Part shown: one piece after another, positions 10,589 to 23,074 of the stretch | Position numbering within the stretch: the stretch's first letter is position 1 | Layout of the letters: every line of letters starts with the position of its first letter | Assembly (NCBI GenBank): GCA_951213105.1 | Contig: OX578139.1 | Location: forward strand, 70,350,754-70,414,753 | Direction: 5' to 3' | Origin: Amaurobius ferox | Taxonomy: Eukaryota > Arthropoda > Arachnida > Araneae > Amaurobiidae | Length of the DNA: 64,000 nt | Translations under genes and position numbers: made by a program | The notes under the pieces: model-generated | What the model was told of the DNA's origin: nothing | The model's database searches: none | What the model saw: the letters and a program-made list of their open reading frames with translations, nothing else

Positions 10589-12195
10589 AAAGAAAGAAAA
10601 ATAACCTTAAAATGTGATGTATACTGTACGGACCGCACCGCACCGCACCGCAACCAATAAATTTCCAACATTAAATAGGACGTGCTCATGAGAGGAAATG
10701 TTCGTTTCTGCTTGCGTTGTGCTTTAACTTTTAATTGCAGATATTGCTAATATGTAGTACGTATTATAATTATTTATTAGAAATAATTGCGAAAGAAAGC
10801 AAAAACTAAAGCAATAGAAATAATGTTGCACCAATTTTTTAAACCAAGTTCTTAGGCAACAGCAGATGGCGACAAAAACCACACAGTGTCATGCTCCTCA
10901 TCAGACTTTGATTAGAACTAGAACCATTTATTTGCTATTTATGTTTCATTAAATGCTAGATTTATTTGTATTAATAACAAATTTTTATGATATTCTTAAA
11001 TGAAAAACGAATTCCTTTTTAACCATATTCCTAGTGATTTTCTAAATTTTTCTATGAAATTTGAACGGATCTCATAGAATTTCATTGGCTTTATGTAAAA
11101 ATAAAATATTCGTTAAATAGCATTTAGTTTTTCGGTCAACTTTACAGGAACTAATCTCGGCCAAATAACAATTGGTATAAGTTTTTTTTCTTTTTTTGGT
11201 ATTTAATTGATAGCTTCTTTTCTAGTTCAAGTTCTATTTTTAATTTTCTTCTTCTAGTTCAAGAAACATAGCGCTAGCACTTTGAGAGAAGTAAAACTAC
11301 TGATATCTTAAAAACTACACGTGATTAATCTGGTTCCCGACCACTCAAACTGCTGCTCATACCTCAGGGTGAGTCGAATGGTCTGGGTTTTCGACGTGAT
11401 TAATCTGAAACCTTGCTATAGCTGAAATTTAAGATGTACTCATAAAAATTGGATGTGCCCTATACATTATTTTCCTTACAAATTCAGAAATTTTGATATT
11501 GTTGAAAAATAGCAGCATTTTTAATAGTGTACCTACAGTAAATGCACCTTTTAGTTGTCGGGCGCAAGTGGGTCTAGATGCATTAGTTGCGTGAGTTGGT
11601 TTCCTTCACATGGTTTTCTTGTCCTTTTACAATCAATTGGTGAACACTTTCTTGTGTTTTTTAAAAACATACCCAATCTCCGAAATTTAAAAGCACTTCA
11701 TCTTTGGTATCTAAAACCATTCTTCCATGTTTTTCTTCGTCACAGGGCAATTATACCATTCAATTTCGTTTCCTCTTTTCTGTAGCTAAAATATACATAT
11801 CACCACACTTAATACTTCGCTCTTTTGGATTCACCGCCGGATTGGCTTTGCAAGATTTTTGGGGCGTATTTGACTTACTAATGGAAATATTTTATTGGGG
11901 TTTTACTTGTATCCCATGATTTCTGAAGAACACAGCTTATTTATTGCAGTGCTGTACTTTTAAGCAATACATAGCAGTCTCTTTTAAGACAGAGTCTGTC
12001 CAGCGTATTTAAGTTGTAGAACACTTGTAGCATGTAGCATATACGTATTTATAGCCTTTTTGGGTGGTCACTGGGTCTTTTCATCTGTTTCCTGTAACTT
12101 TCATTGTTCACAAATAATTAAGTACCAGCAAAATCCGCGCGCTTCGTGGGCTATGATCGTCCAAGTATACAAAGGCCGTGCATACACTCTTAAGG
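10589..12195. other. Unassigned DNA; short CACCG pentamer run and a SINE scrap
   Basis: A (CACCG)-type run lies at 10631-10652. Bases 11340-11392 resemble the SINE 3' end (GGGTGAGTCGAATGGTCTGG). Otherwise AT-rich with no recognisable coding or RNA signature. Confidence 0.45.
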
Positions 12196-12198
12196 TGG

Positions 12199-13507
12199 CT
12201 ACAAACAATCAGACAATGTTTGTCAAAGATGTCGATTCTCAGAATTGTGTTTGAAGTGCATTTTGTCCACACGGTCAAACATAATTGACACTTTAGGAAA
12301 ATGCGATCGTTGCCCTTGATTCTAGTAGATGGCGCCATCGCACCTGTTCCTTAATGTCGCTGTAAATATCGTTTGTCATATTTATGTCTTCAGATCAAGA
12401 AATCGAAAAGAAATCAGAAGTGTTCCAAATCGTTACAATAAATAATAATAACAAGACTGAAATGCATACATCAAAATTAAAAGATTTAATAATTTGAATT
12501 ATTTTCATATAATTAAATGTGACAGTGGATTTTAATAAACATTAATTAAAAGTAGAAATTATTCTTTCATAATACATAAAATAAATACGTTTGAAAAAGG
12601 GCACCAAAATTACTTTAGCTCTATGTACTAAATTTCTAGTTGCAGCGTTGGACACAAGCATTAATTATGTTAATGCTTATTCTTAAAACTTTTATGTAAC
12701 GTATGTGTGGAATGCACTTTTGACAATAAACATGCACAAATAATTTGAATCAGATATTTTTAGATGGTTATTTTTTTAAAAGTAGAAAAGCAAGAAGTCT
12801 ATTAATTAAAATATTAAGACATGTACAAAAAAAAATCTGGTACCAAAATATCTCTATTCATACTTGCTTGAATTTCCTACAGAACATTTATATGTACTAG
12901 TAGAAAAGCTTTAATTACTAAAGATAAAATGATATATTAAATTATATTTGTTAAAAAAATTGGTAAATTTTTTGCCCAGATTACAGCTTCTAAGTTTTAT
13001 CGAATCCGTGACTTTTTATTTTTATAATTAAATTATGTCATTATAGTATTTTTTTATATTTTTGACCTCCTCAGAAGACAAATCAACAATTTCCGCTAAT
13101 TCTGATAAGCACCGGTTTCTAAAAATTTTATTGTGACACTCTGGCAATCTTTTCTCTATAAGCTTTTATAATTTGGTCAGTCTTATCTTGAGTTCAAATC
13201 ATTTTTAATAAAAATAATAAATCTAAAAATTTAAATAAAAAAACCAAAAGAAAACGATTACACATTAAAAACAAATGGGCAAAATAGAAAATAACTATAT
13301 TCAATTTACAAAACGGTAATCCGCCCGCGATTGGTCAATACAAATGTCAATCATACTAACTCCTGAAAGTTTGACGAAAAAGTAGGACGCTACTCTACAA
13401 GAAAGATGTTTGACCTCACACTTTGACAAACACGTCAAGCAAGTGTTCAGTTGATCAAAAATCAGTGATCAAGCCTCTTTGACAAACATTCACTAATCGT
13501 TTATAGG
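12199..13507. mobile_element. Probable non-autonomous DNA transposon with ~31 bp inverted repeats
   Basis: Left arm 12199-12230 and the reverse complement of 13477-13507 share the core AATGTTTGTCAAAGA, preceded by the related CTACAAACAATCAGAC and CTATAAACGATTAGTG. A second matching block, GGTCAAACAT, lies further inside on both sides. No transposase was found. Exact ends and target duplication could not be set. A hAT or PIF/Harbinger derivative is possible. Confidence 0.45.
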
Positions 13508-13514
13508 AAACAGG

Positions 13515-14034
13515 GACCCACGGACATTAACTACAGCCGATCCTCCCATCCGCTCCTAATATCCGCAGACATATGTACACACCCCTCCCATTTGCAATAT
13601 TGCTGTTTCTTATACGACTCCCTACCAAAATATACATACTATACCTACCCCTAATACATATAAAGCAATTTATACATGCTCCCCTAGTCCCTTTAACAAA
13701 TCAATATATCAAGTTTAATGCCTCAAACATTTTATCTCAAGTTTTCAATTTCTAGTCATTACATGAAAGATAAAGGACTAACTCTCTACCTTTATGGGTC
13801 ATACGATTCAGATCTAACCAATATATCTATAAACAAAGTTTGGATTAATTAAAACGTGAATTCGAAGATACAGCAGGAAGCGAATCTCTCTATCTCTATA
13901 GTTTAAACATTCATATTCTATATATTTAAATTGACATGACCTTTCAATATTAACTTCCCTATTCAGTTGAATCATGGAGGTGGTTTCATCACTAACAAAC
14001 CTTTATTTTACCCGCTTGAACATGGGAACGATGA
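13515..14034. other. Unassigned AT-rich DNA
   Basis: No recognisable feature apart from the left target duplication of the following SINE. Confidence 0.4.
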
Positions 14035-14050
14035 CACGGGCAAAATGCAG
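14035..14050. repeat. Left target-site duplication of the SINE
   Basis: CACGGGCAAAATGCAG, repeated exactly at 14337-14352. Confidence 0.9.
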
Positions 14051-14336
14051 GGGCGCGGTAGCCCATTGGTTAGCGCGCTGGAGTTGCACTCGGTAGGCCC
14101 GGGTTCGATTCCAGCCACTGCCATAACTGCCGCCGTGTTCACGCGGAGTACGATCACGTTAAACATGTGGGTCCGTAAGTCCTTCCGAGAGGTTGGTGGT
14201 AGGGGAAGGAGGGTACGGTCCCTGTGGATGCCTCCCCCACTGGGTTCTGGTCTAAATTGGGTGGCACTTCCCGACCGTCCAAACAGTTACCTTACACCTT
14301 TCTGGTAGGTCGGACGGTCTGGGTAACAACAACAAC
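14051..14336 (+). mobile_element. tRNA-derived SINE, intact ends, 16 bp target duplication
   Basis: The head has an A-box-like GGTAGCCCATTGGTTAGCG and a B box GGGTTCGATTCCAGCC, so transcription by RNA polymerase III is expected. The body ends in GTCGGACGGTCTGGGT and an AACAACAACAAC tail. The perfect direct repeat CACGGGCAAAATGCAG flanks it at 14035-14050 and 14337-14352. This is a clean retroposition signature and suggests a fairly recent insertion. Its 3' end recurs as fragments at 3357, 9539 and 11340. Confidence 0.88.
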
Positions 14337-14352
14337 CACGGGCAAAATGCAG
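14337..14352. repeat. Right target-site duplication of the SINE
   Basis: CACGGGCAAAATGCAG, identical to 14035-14050. Confidence 0.9.
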
Positions 14353-14454
14353 CCATAATACCGCCTTAAAAATACAGCTTTCCTTTTATTATGGCATCAT
14401 GTTGTGGCAACGCTTTCGACTTGAGATTATAAACACAAAAAAAATCTGATGTGG

Positions 14455-15232
14455 GCAGCACATGACTTTCCCTGCAGACTTATATCCACGTTCTCTTTAT
14501 TTCAATTAAATTCAATTCACATTTAATTCAATTTTCGTTCTCTTTTGATAACTGGACTTATTTTCAAAGGTGGCGTGGAGGAAATACGAAAAAACTAATA
14601 TATCTCGAGAACGGCTAGTCCTAGTGTAATGGGGTTGGTCTTATTCTTTTCTTCATTAAAAATTACGTATTAAAAAAGCATTTAATGGATATATTTCAGC
14701 ATACGCAGCTTTTTAGTTTAGATTTTGGCAATTCTTGAGGGCCATTCTGCAAAAAATGCAGGTTATTTTTTTCGGAATCATACCAAAATCAAATCAGCAC
14801 CAGTGTGGCCTATACGTGAATTATCTACCGAATTTTGTGAAATTTCATCCATTAGTTTTTCAGCTGGAGTGGATACAAGATTTTGCGGGCCATTTCGCAA
14901 AAAAAGGCGGGTTCTTTTATCCCGAATCGTATCCAAAACTAATCAGCACCAGATTCGCCAACAAGTAATTTACCTACAAAATTTTGTGAAATTCGGTGTA
15001 CTAGTTTTTTAGTTAGAGTGGATACAAAATCTGCACAGACAGACAGACACACAGACAGACACACAGACAGACACACAGATACATAGACATACACACAGAC
15101 GTCACGCTAAAAATGGTTTTTTCGTATTCTAGAGGTCTTGAAACGCGTAGATCCGTCGGAAACTCCAGTTGCGATTTTCGACATGATTCCAATACTTTCC
15201 CTATACATTACCATGTACTGCAGGGAAAGTAA
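14455..15232 (+). mobile_element. Family B element (B3), full length
   Basis: Starts TCTGATGTGGGCAGCACATG, the same 5' hairpin as family A, then GACTTTCCCTGCAG. The interior differs from family A. It has ATCTCGAGAACGGCTAG, two ~150-base blocks around AATCAGCACCAG and a CAGACAGACACA tract at 15035-15100. It ends in a hairpin with arms ACTTTCCCTATACAT and TGCAGGGAAAGT, then AA. No gene is carried. Confidence 0.88.
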
Positions 15233-15241
15233 TAATAAAAA

Positions 15242-16035
15242 TCTGATGTGGGCAGCACATGACTTTCCCTTAGACTTATATCAGACTTATATCCACGTTA
15301 TCTTTATTTTAATTAAATTTAATTCACTTTTAATTCAATTTTCGTTTTCATTTGATAACTGGACTTATTTCAAAGGTGGCGTAGAGAAAATACGAAAAAA
15401 CTAAAATTTCTCGAGAACGGCTAGTCCTAGTGTAATGGGGTTGATCTTATTCTTTTCTTCGTTAAAAATTACGTATTAAACAAGCATTTAATGGATGTAT
15501 TTGATTATACGTAGTTTTTCATTTTAGATTTTGGCGATTTTTGCGGGCCATTTTGCAAAAAAAAGCAGATTATTTTTATCTGAATCCTACCAACATCTAA
15601 TCAGCACCAGGGTGACCCACAGGTGACTTACCTACCAAATTTTGTGAAATTCGGTACGTTAGTTTTTCAGCTAGAGTAGATACAAGATTTTGCGGGCCAT
15701 TTCGCAAAAAAAGGCGGGTTCTTTTATCCCGAATCGTATCCAAAACTATTCAGCACCAGACTCGCCCACAAGTGACTTACCTACCAAATTTCATTAAATT
15801 CGGTCGATTAGTTTTTTAGTTAGAGTGGATACAAAATCTGCACAGACAGACACACAGACAGACAGACACACAGACACATAGACTCATAGACACACACACA
15901 GACGTCACGCTAAAAATGGTTTTATCGTATTCTAGAGGTCTTGAAACATGTAGATCCGTCGAAAACTCGAGTTGCGATTTTCGGAATGATTCCAATATTT
16001 TCCCTATACATTACCTTGTATTGCAGTGAAAGTAA
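15242..16035 (+). mobile_element. Family B element (B4), tandem after B3
   Basis: A second full-length family B copy starting only nine bases after B3 ends. It has the same order of blocks, a CAGACAGACACACAGAC tract at ~15841-15900, and ends TTGCAGTGAAAGTAA (one substitution in the hairpin arm). The head-to-tail pair suggests tandem amplification or repeated insertion at the same kind of site. Confidence 0.87.
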
Positions 16036-17370
16036 AAAAAGTCAAAATTGGGGGGACTATGTGTCCAGATCTAAGGGTTAATTTGAATAACGGGTTTTAG
16101 ATTTGGATTGAGCATGGACGAATTAGTTTGCGTTTTTCAGATCTCAGGGTTGCATTTAGTGCTCCGACATACTGACAGTGGGGAGGTGATCGTTTGAAGA
16201 GGCGATTATTTGAAGAGGTGATTGTTTGAAGAGGTGATTATTTGTGAGGAGAGGTGATTGTTTATTTAGAGAAGTGATTGCTTATGCGTTAAACATTACT
16301 ATATAACTTAAATGCGAGTTTTTGTCATCACATTAGCATTTGTGCATCTTACGGATATTATTGTTGCAGTTTATTGAGAGACATATGATACTTTTCCCAA
16401 TTTAAACTTTTTTTTAAATCTCGTATTTTTATTTTGAAGAATTAAAATTTAGAGAAGTAAAAATTCCTCCTTAACAATCTCGAACAAAACACCTGAAAAT
16501 GATGAATTTTTTCCCTATAAAAACTCGCCTAGATAAAATAAGTTGTTCTAATAAAATATCTCGAAGTAATAAGTTTTATAATGCGGAAGAAAAAGACGAC
16601 TGAATCGGGAATAACCCAAGAAGTTTCTGAAAACCAACAAAAGATCCTGGAAGGATTTTAAATCCTATAAGAATCAAAATGAAAAATCTTCGTCTATTTG
16701 TTCACTACTTTTATAAGATTTTCGAAGATCATATTTTTGAGAGGGTTTTGGACTTTTAGTTTAGAAACACACACATGGCATATATGTTCATAGTACTAGT
16801 ATTTAAGCCTGTCATAGGCATATAATTACAAAAATTCAAACTCCATCTTGTAAGATAAACATTTGCAAACTTTCCTTTATAAAAGTAACTGATATATGCT
16901 TTGATCAAGAAAGTGCTCAAAGACTGAAACATTTATATAACAGAAAAAGAACATAAAAATGCTCCAAACCGCTAAATGAGAAAAATGTTTGTTGATAAAA
17001 TGAATATCTATCATTCCATAGCATACAGGGTTTTAGGAAAATTCTTAATCACCCCAATAATTGTGTAAGAAATGTTTGTGTGTGTACACGTTATGAGTCT
17101 ATTTATAGTGAAGTGACTATACCTGGCTGAATAACAGTAACTGTAGCACCCGTAGAGGAGAATTTAAAAGTTGATATAACGAACTCGTCCATAAAGATAT
17201 ATGAATGAAAAAATCTAATTAAAAAGTTGTAGAGCAGTGTCTAAATAGTAAAAATCTATACCAGAAACACGCGAAATTCGTAAATGGAAGGAAATATATC
17301 TGTTATACTTAATTAGTTGCTAAATGCACAGTCAATAATTGTATATAATTAATGTGTAATAAATATTCAT
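16036..17370. other. Unassigned DNA with a short minisatellite at 16180-16285
   Basis: Bases 16180-16285 hold about five imperfect copies of a ~16 bp GAAGAGGTGATTGTTT unit. The rest shows no coding or repeat signature that I recognise. Confidence 0.5.
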
Positions 17371-17383
17371 TCTAAAATTAAAT

Positions 17384-17657
17384 ATGCATTGTCAATGACG
17401 GAGGGCGTTTCCAACAGACTCTACACCAGATTTCTGTGCATGTAAATGTTGTTTATTGTATCATTCCTTGTGCTTATTCAACCATTATCAATGTCGGAGG
17501 ATGTTTTTTACAGACACTGCACTAGGTTCCTTTGAATGTAAATGTTATTTATTGTAGGATTCCTTGAGCTCATTCAACCATTGTCAATGGCGGAGGATGT
17601 TTTTTACAGACGCTACACTAGATTCCTTTGAATGTAAATGGTGTTTATTATATCACT
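17384..17657. repeat. Tandem array, ~98 bp unit, left part
   Basis: Three units share CATTGTCAATGGCGGAGG, TTTACAGAC-CT-CACTAG, CCTTTGAATGTAAATG and TTTATTGTATCATTCCTTG, starting near 17386, 17483 and 17578. The third is interrupted in its TATCATTCC stretch by the 17658-18950 insertion. Confidence 0.85.
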
Positions 17658-18950
17658 AGCAGCATACCCGTTCTTCGTACGGAATATATAATATAAGGAA
17701 ACTTATAATTCGCAATCATGTGCAAATTCTGTTAAAATATTAAATTTATTGCTCCTAAAGAGAAGTTTAAGAATATCTGTTCGCACTATGCAAAATTATC
17801 TTCACGGGCAGATCTGAAGAATAAAACATTCTGGTCCCTTTTGTAAGCAAATTTACAAAAAAAAAAGGAATTGTATCAATATATGCAACCCCGTACTACT
17901 TATATTGACGAAGATTAGAAAATATGCCAGTGTGGTAGTAGAAGATTGCCCGTATTACAATATGAGTCTCAAAAATATTTGCCAAAACAAAGGAGATGAC
18001 GTAATAAATTGAAAATATCAATAATCCCCGTAAACTTTATACCAGAAGGTCGTAATTGATTCCCGTATGTGCCAATATATATCAAAACATATGTCAATAT
18101 ACATGTACTACTTATATTCTCGTAGATTAGAAGATATGCCCGTGCATTTGTAGAAGATTACTCGTGCAACGTACTATATATGAGTTTCAACAATTTTCGT
18201 CATAAATAAATAATGGCATAATAACTTGAAAATATCAATAATCCCTGAATCAACAGTCCCCAAAAATATCATTGATAATAATGTTTAAACCTGAAGACCG
18301 TAATTGATATTATCCAGTCAAAAATGCAATGTCAATGAAATTTATTTTATATACATTATAGCCATTTATAGCCATTTTGAATTCTTTATACTTTTCATCG
18401 TTGAGAAAAAGCTTGTCAAAGATAGATAATCCATGGAGGTAGATTTTTCCATTTAAATTCATGTTTTAAACAATTCATGTTTTCCGAGAGTGACTAATTA
18501 ATGCAAAAATCCTGCACCACACTCGGAAATAAAGTTTTACTTCATTGTGATGTTTTAAAAAAATGATTTTCATCCTTTCCGTTTGGATAAACCACGGAGT
18601 TGGAGAGTAGAACTCTTACGAAAAAGTTCCGTTTTTCATTAATATCTCGACAACTCCTGGTCTTAGAAACTAGAAATTTAGACTAAATATATGGGAGGCT
18701 ATTTCAAGACTATCCACAAAATTTCATTAAATTCGGTTCAGCCGTTTTCTCGTGATGATGAGACAAACGAATATTTCGTTTTTTACTAATATCTCGAGAA
18801 TCACTGCTCGTAAAAACTTAAAACACAGACTAAATTTTAAGTAAGGCTATTTCTAGGCTACCCACAAAATTTCATCAAATTCGGTTCAGCCGTTCTTCCG
18901 TGATGATGGGACAAACAGACAGACAGACAGATTTTCAATTTTATTTATAT
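17658..18950 (+). mobile_element. Unclassified non-autonomous element (family G) inserted in the 98 bp array
   Basis: Begins CTAGCAGCATACCCGTTC and ends in GACAGACAGACAG followed by a TTTATATAGAT-type tail. Two copies of an AAATTCGGTTCAGCCGTT block lie near the end (~18730 and ~18880). An internal direct repeat (~17905-18070 and ~18110-18290, around ACTTATATT and AGATTAGAA) fills the middle. Other array units read TATCATTCC where this element sits, so the empty site is visible; no target duplication is apparent. No coding capacity seen. Confidence 0.65.
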
Positions 18951-19450
18951 AGATTCCTTGTGCTTATTCAACCGTTGTCAATGGCTGAGGATGTTTTTTA
19001 CAGACTCTGCACTAGATTCCTTTGAATGTAAATGTTTTTTATTTTGTCATTCTTTGTGCTGATTCAACCTTTCTCAATGGCCGAGGATGTTTTCGCAGAC
19101 TCTGTACTAGGTTCCTCTGAATGTAAATGTTGTTTATTGTATCCTTCCTTGTACTGATTCAACCATTCTCAATGGCGAGGGATGTTTTTACAGACTCTGA
19201 ACTAGATTCCTTTGAATCTAAATGCTGTTTATTATATCCTTCCTTGTGCTGATTCAACGACTGTCAATGGCAGAGGATGTTTCTTAAAGACTCTGCACTA
19301 GCTTTCTTTGAATTTAAATGTTGTTTATTGTATCATTCCTTATACTGATTCAACCATTGTCAATGGCGGAGGGTGTTTTCACAGACTCTGCACTAGATTC
19401 CTCTGAATGTAAATGTTATTTATTGTATCATTCCTTGTCCTGATTCTACC
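18951..19450. repeat. Tandem array, ~98 bp unit, right part
   Basis: About five more units resume right after the insertion, at about 18975, 19065, 19165, 19265 and 19355, with the same GTCAATGGC, CAGACTCTGCACTAG and GAATGTAAATG landmarks. Confidence 0.85.
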
Positions 19451-19455
19451 ATTTT

Positions 19456-20470
19456 CAAATAAATGCCTTCTGTAATAGTTTTATTGTCGCTTCCTTCTAA
19501 TTAGCTCATGCCCTATAACATTATTCTTCTACCTTGTTCTGTTCCCGAGTTTGTTACACTAACTTCTAAGATTATCCACAGGGCGCTGAAACCACTTTTA
19601 TCAAATCGGGCATGATCACCTTACCACAGACAAACCTTATGGGCGCACATATAGACCTTTCATCACATATTTATTGGGGTACTTATATATAGAAACACAG
19701 TATAGAGGACTTTGTATATAGAAACACAGTAAATGAACAGTTAATTGGAAAACAATGCGAGTCTGTGAAGACAATCATTTGCTGACAATACCCTATTGTT
19801 TTGCGGTTGACTTAAACAATATCAATGCAAAATTTAATTAAATTGTTTCTGTATAATTATTCATATCTATAGACATTCCCGATAACATGCGAGGGGTTTT
19901 CTTAAAGTCCAAATAACTCAGTCTAAAGAAATCTGCTCTATAGATACAGATATCTTGGGTTCAAGTCCTATTCTGAAGGATGTAGTTATAAGTAATTGTA
20001 TAAATGTTTTTTAAAAATTTAAAATAAATATACTACAATAAACTTTTTAAAGGAAAATTCATATTAGAAGAAGATTATGAGGACCACCAACATGTAGTCA
20101 AAGTCTGTAAAAGTGATTGGGACCATCACATTTGAATCATAGTCTCACACAAGCCTCCCTTTAGGTGTTACAAATTTAAATATTACTTCACTGTGTAATA
20201 TAATATCTTGAATGAGTAACTATAAAAAAGGGAATGTTCGCTCGAAATCCACAAAAGGACAGATAATTTTCAACTCCAGCTAATGTTCCTCTAGAATATA
20301 ATGGTAAAGTTACAGCTTTCGTAAAACTACTAATCAAATTTTCTTCAACACTCTGCTTTTATTAAATTTTTTCTATGTATTATAAATTTAAATTAAAAGG
20401 ATGAAATGCATGCAACATACAATTAACTTAACCACAATTGTGAAAAGTGAAATTCCTAATTTCTAGTAAA
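19456..20470. other. Unassigned AT-rich DNA
   Basis: No coding, RNA or repeat signature was recognised. Confidence 0.45.
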
Positions 20471-20479
20471 ATGGGTTTC

Positions 20480-20680
20480 CTAAACAAACTTATTTAATTA
20501 TTTAAAATTATTTAAAAAAATTAATTAATAAAAAACTTAATGAAAATTAAAGCTTAATTAATTAAAAAAGCTTATTAAAAGCTTAATTAAAAAGCTTAAT
20601 TAAAATTAAAAGCTTAATTAATTAATAAAAAGCTAAAGGAATTATTTAAAAAAAATAAATAATAAAAAGCAATGCCTTAG
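20480..20680. repeat. AT-rich low-complexity tract with AAGCTTAATTAA words
   Basis: Alternating runs of A and the palindromic words TTAATTAA and AAGCTT, with several imperfect repeats of AAGCTTAATTAAAA. Confidence 0.7.
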
Positions 20681-20737
20681 TGCCTGTGTTTGTTTATGCG
20701 CACGCGCACTCTAATAAAACTACTAAGAAAACTACAG

Positions 20738-20883
20738 CTACAATATTTGATACAAAGATACTTTCGGAACACAGTTATAAAATTTGATGCAAAGATACTT
20801 TCGGAACACAGCTACAAAATTTGGTACAAAAATACTTTTGGGACATAGCTACAAAATTTCGTACAAAGCTACTTCGGAACATG
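20738..20883. repeat. Minisatellite, 37 bp unit, four copies
   Basis: The unit begins CTACAAAATTTGATACAAAG and continues ATACTTTCGGAACACAG. The four copies differ by a few substitutions and the last is slightly shortened. Confidence 0.85.
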
Positions 20884-21542
20884 TCCATTAACACTTTGAA
20901 GCGATTTGTAAGAAAGACGATTTAATGTTTCCGTTATTTTGGATTTGAATAAAAATTTTCAAGCTTCTTACTCCTATGGGTACACATCGGTTGTAAAATT
21001 TATTATTCCAGTCCATCGGGATGTTTGTAGATCGTTCTTTTCAATAAATTTTAGCCGGCATTCGTAAAACGTATCTCCGATCTTAGAAAAATTAAAATAA
21101 AAAAAACGTGTTTTTCCCATCAATATAATACAAAAATTAATTTTCCTTATCTGACATTGTTTAGACCACCAATCCAATGATTATGAAATGTAGTCAGCAT
21201 AAATCAAAAGTTTTCCCGTTTTCTATTGAAAAACAAATTATTAATGTGATCCCATTTCCCAATATTTAAGAACCTAAGTTTAAAGTAGCAAACACATTAT
21301 TCGCTAGATGAATTGAGTGATTGTAAAATATCCTCTTTTTTGGAAAATATAATGTCACTGTTTGCGATAAAAGTCTACATGCACTGTAATATATTCTGCA
21401 ACCTTTGCTCATTTTTTTTTCAGCTACTTTGTTGATAATTTCAGCAAACTATCGGAAAAACTGCAATTACAGGAGTTCATGAAAATTCCAGCTTCATTTT
21501 AAAAATATTTAGCTACTTATCGTCTGCCAAAGAGTTATTTTG

Positions 21543-21546
<4 letters not shown>
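20884..21546. other. Unassigned AT-rich DNA
   Basis: Nothing recognisable. Confidence 0.4.

Positions 21547-21582
<36 letters not shown>
21547..21582. repeat. (TA)n microsatellite
   Basis: About 18 uninterrupted TA repeats followed by TAATAATTAT. Confidence 0.95.
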
Positions 21583-21585
<3 letters not shown>

Positions 21586-22341
21586 ATTATTATTATTCCT
21601 TTTCATCTTATACATTACATTGTATTCTCTTAAATACACATTTATACGCTGGTATATTTGATTATTTTATTTGATTATTTTTATATTTATATCTGATCCA
21701 TTTTCTACTTTCTTCTACTTCGGGCCATGTGCATTATTTCTGTAATACAATTTACAGTAATGCGCACAGAAACTTAGAACCAGCATTATCGAACCAGGTA
21801 TGGCCCTTGATAACGTACATGGTTTCGGAAATGCTTTTCACTTTTTTCAATTTATTCATATTGAAAAAAATTTTGGGGGGAGCCAGATAGGCATAGCTCC
21901 ACGTGCAAATTTTTTTTTCTGTTTTGCAACTTTTCATCTTATACACTCTTCTTGCTTTACACCATGTATGTTTATGCAGGGAACAAGGGGATTAGTACCT
22001 TAAGTACCTGTATTGCATATATGATTTATAACACAAAATAAAGAATTTAATCTAAGGGAGTAGTTAAGGGACATATTACCAATTTTTGCCGCATGTCATT
22101 TTTTTTCAATTCCTTATCTTATATATAGAAAAGGGAAAGAGGAATATTTTATATCAATTTAGTACCTGTTTTATTTATAATGTTTTATTTATAAGGCTTC
22201 ATTTGTAATGTTCTCTTTATCCTTTTCACAAGCTTGTCGTATAGTTACTATTGATTTCAAATAATCACTTCAGATATCTTTTTTATTTTTTATACAGAAA
22301 ATTTCAATAAATGATCAATCTCAGGTATACAATACAAGTAA

Positions 22342-22344
<3 letters not shown>

Positions 22345-22382
<38 letters not shown>
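22345..22382. repeat. (TA)n microsatellite
   Basis: About 18 TA repeats. Confidence 0.95.
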
Positions 22383-22383
<1 letters not shown>

Positions 22384-22971
22384 CCAGTTTGAAAATATGA
22401 TTTGAGCGCCCTTATAATGGTATATAGTGGCAATCTCGTTTATCCATTTCTTCTATGAATCACTTGTTTAGTAAGAATTTCTTCTTTGCTTCATGTTCGT
22501 GTTCTGAATTGCTTATAAGGGTAATTGTCCTGTCTCCTGCTTTGACTCACTGGACGGGTCTTCGAGTGTTAATGTGTACGTTCGTACTACCTCCCTGGTT
22601 ATATTTCGACATGTTCATTCCGGTGATTCTAAATAATTTATACTGTTGAGGTGGATCACATATACACGTGGTGAAAGAAGAAGGGTTCATGCCACATGAT
22701 AATACAAATTTTCTTAATGTTCTTCATTTTTCATCTTTTGATGCCTGCAGTCTGAGTTTGAGCATTTATAGTAATGTACTATTGCTCAATATGAAACAGG
22801 TATTTGTTTGGGTTAATTAGAATTAAATACTCAGACCTGAAGATGAATTTATTTCTGATTAATCAGCGAATTTGGACCAGAGCTATTCTTTTCTCTTATT
22901 GGCATTATGGCCGTGGTTTTGCTTCTATGGTGATATTAATATTACTTACATTTTTTATTATTACATTTTCT

Positions 22972-22975
<4 letters not shown>
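22383..22975. other. Unassigned DNA between two (TA)n tracts
   Basis: No convincing gene. Short open frames here lack recognisable domains. Confidence 0.4.

Positions 22976-23061
<86 letters not shown>
22976..23061. repeat. (TA)n microsatellite, interrupted once
   Basis: Two long TA runs split by a single TTCA. Confidence 0.95.
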
Positions 23062-23070
<9 letters not shown>

Positions 23071-23074
23071 TGAA

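Noticed and set aside
11555..11919. Overlapping open frames at 11555-11785 and 11704-11919 as a gene
   Set aside because: No domain, no consistent composition, and start codons are not convincing; likely chance.
17384..19450. CRISPR array
   Set aside because: The ~98 bp units are contiguous with no unique spacers, and the window is clearly eukaryotic.
22804..23073. Open frame with a long Ile-Tyr tail (also 30848-31086)
   Set aside because: The tail is a translation of the (TA)n microsatellite and no domain is present.
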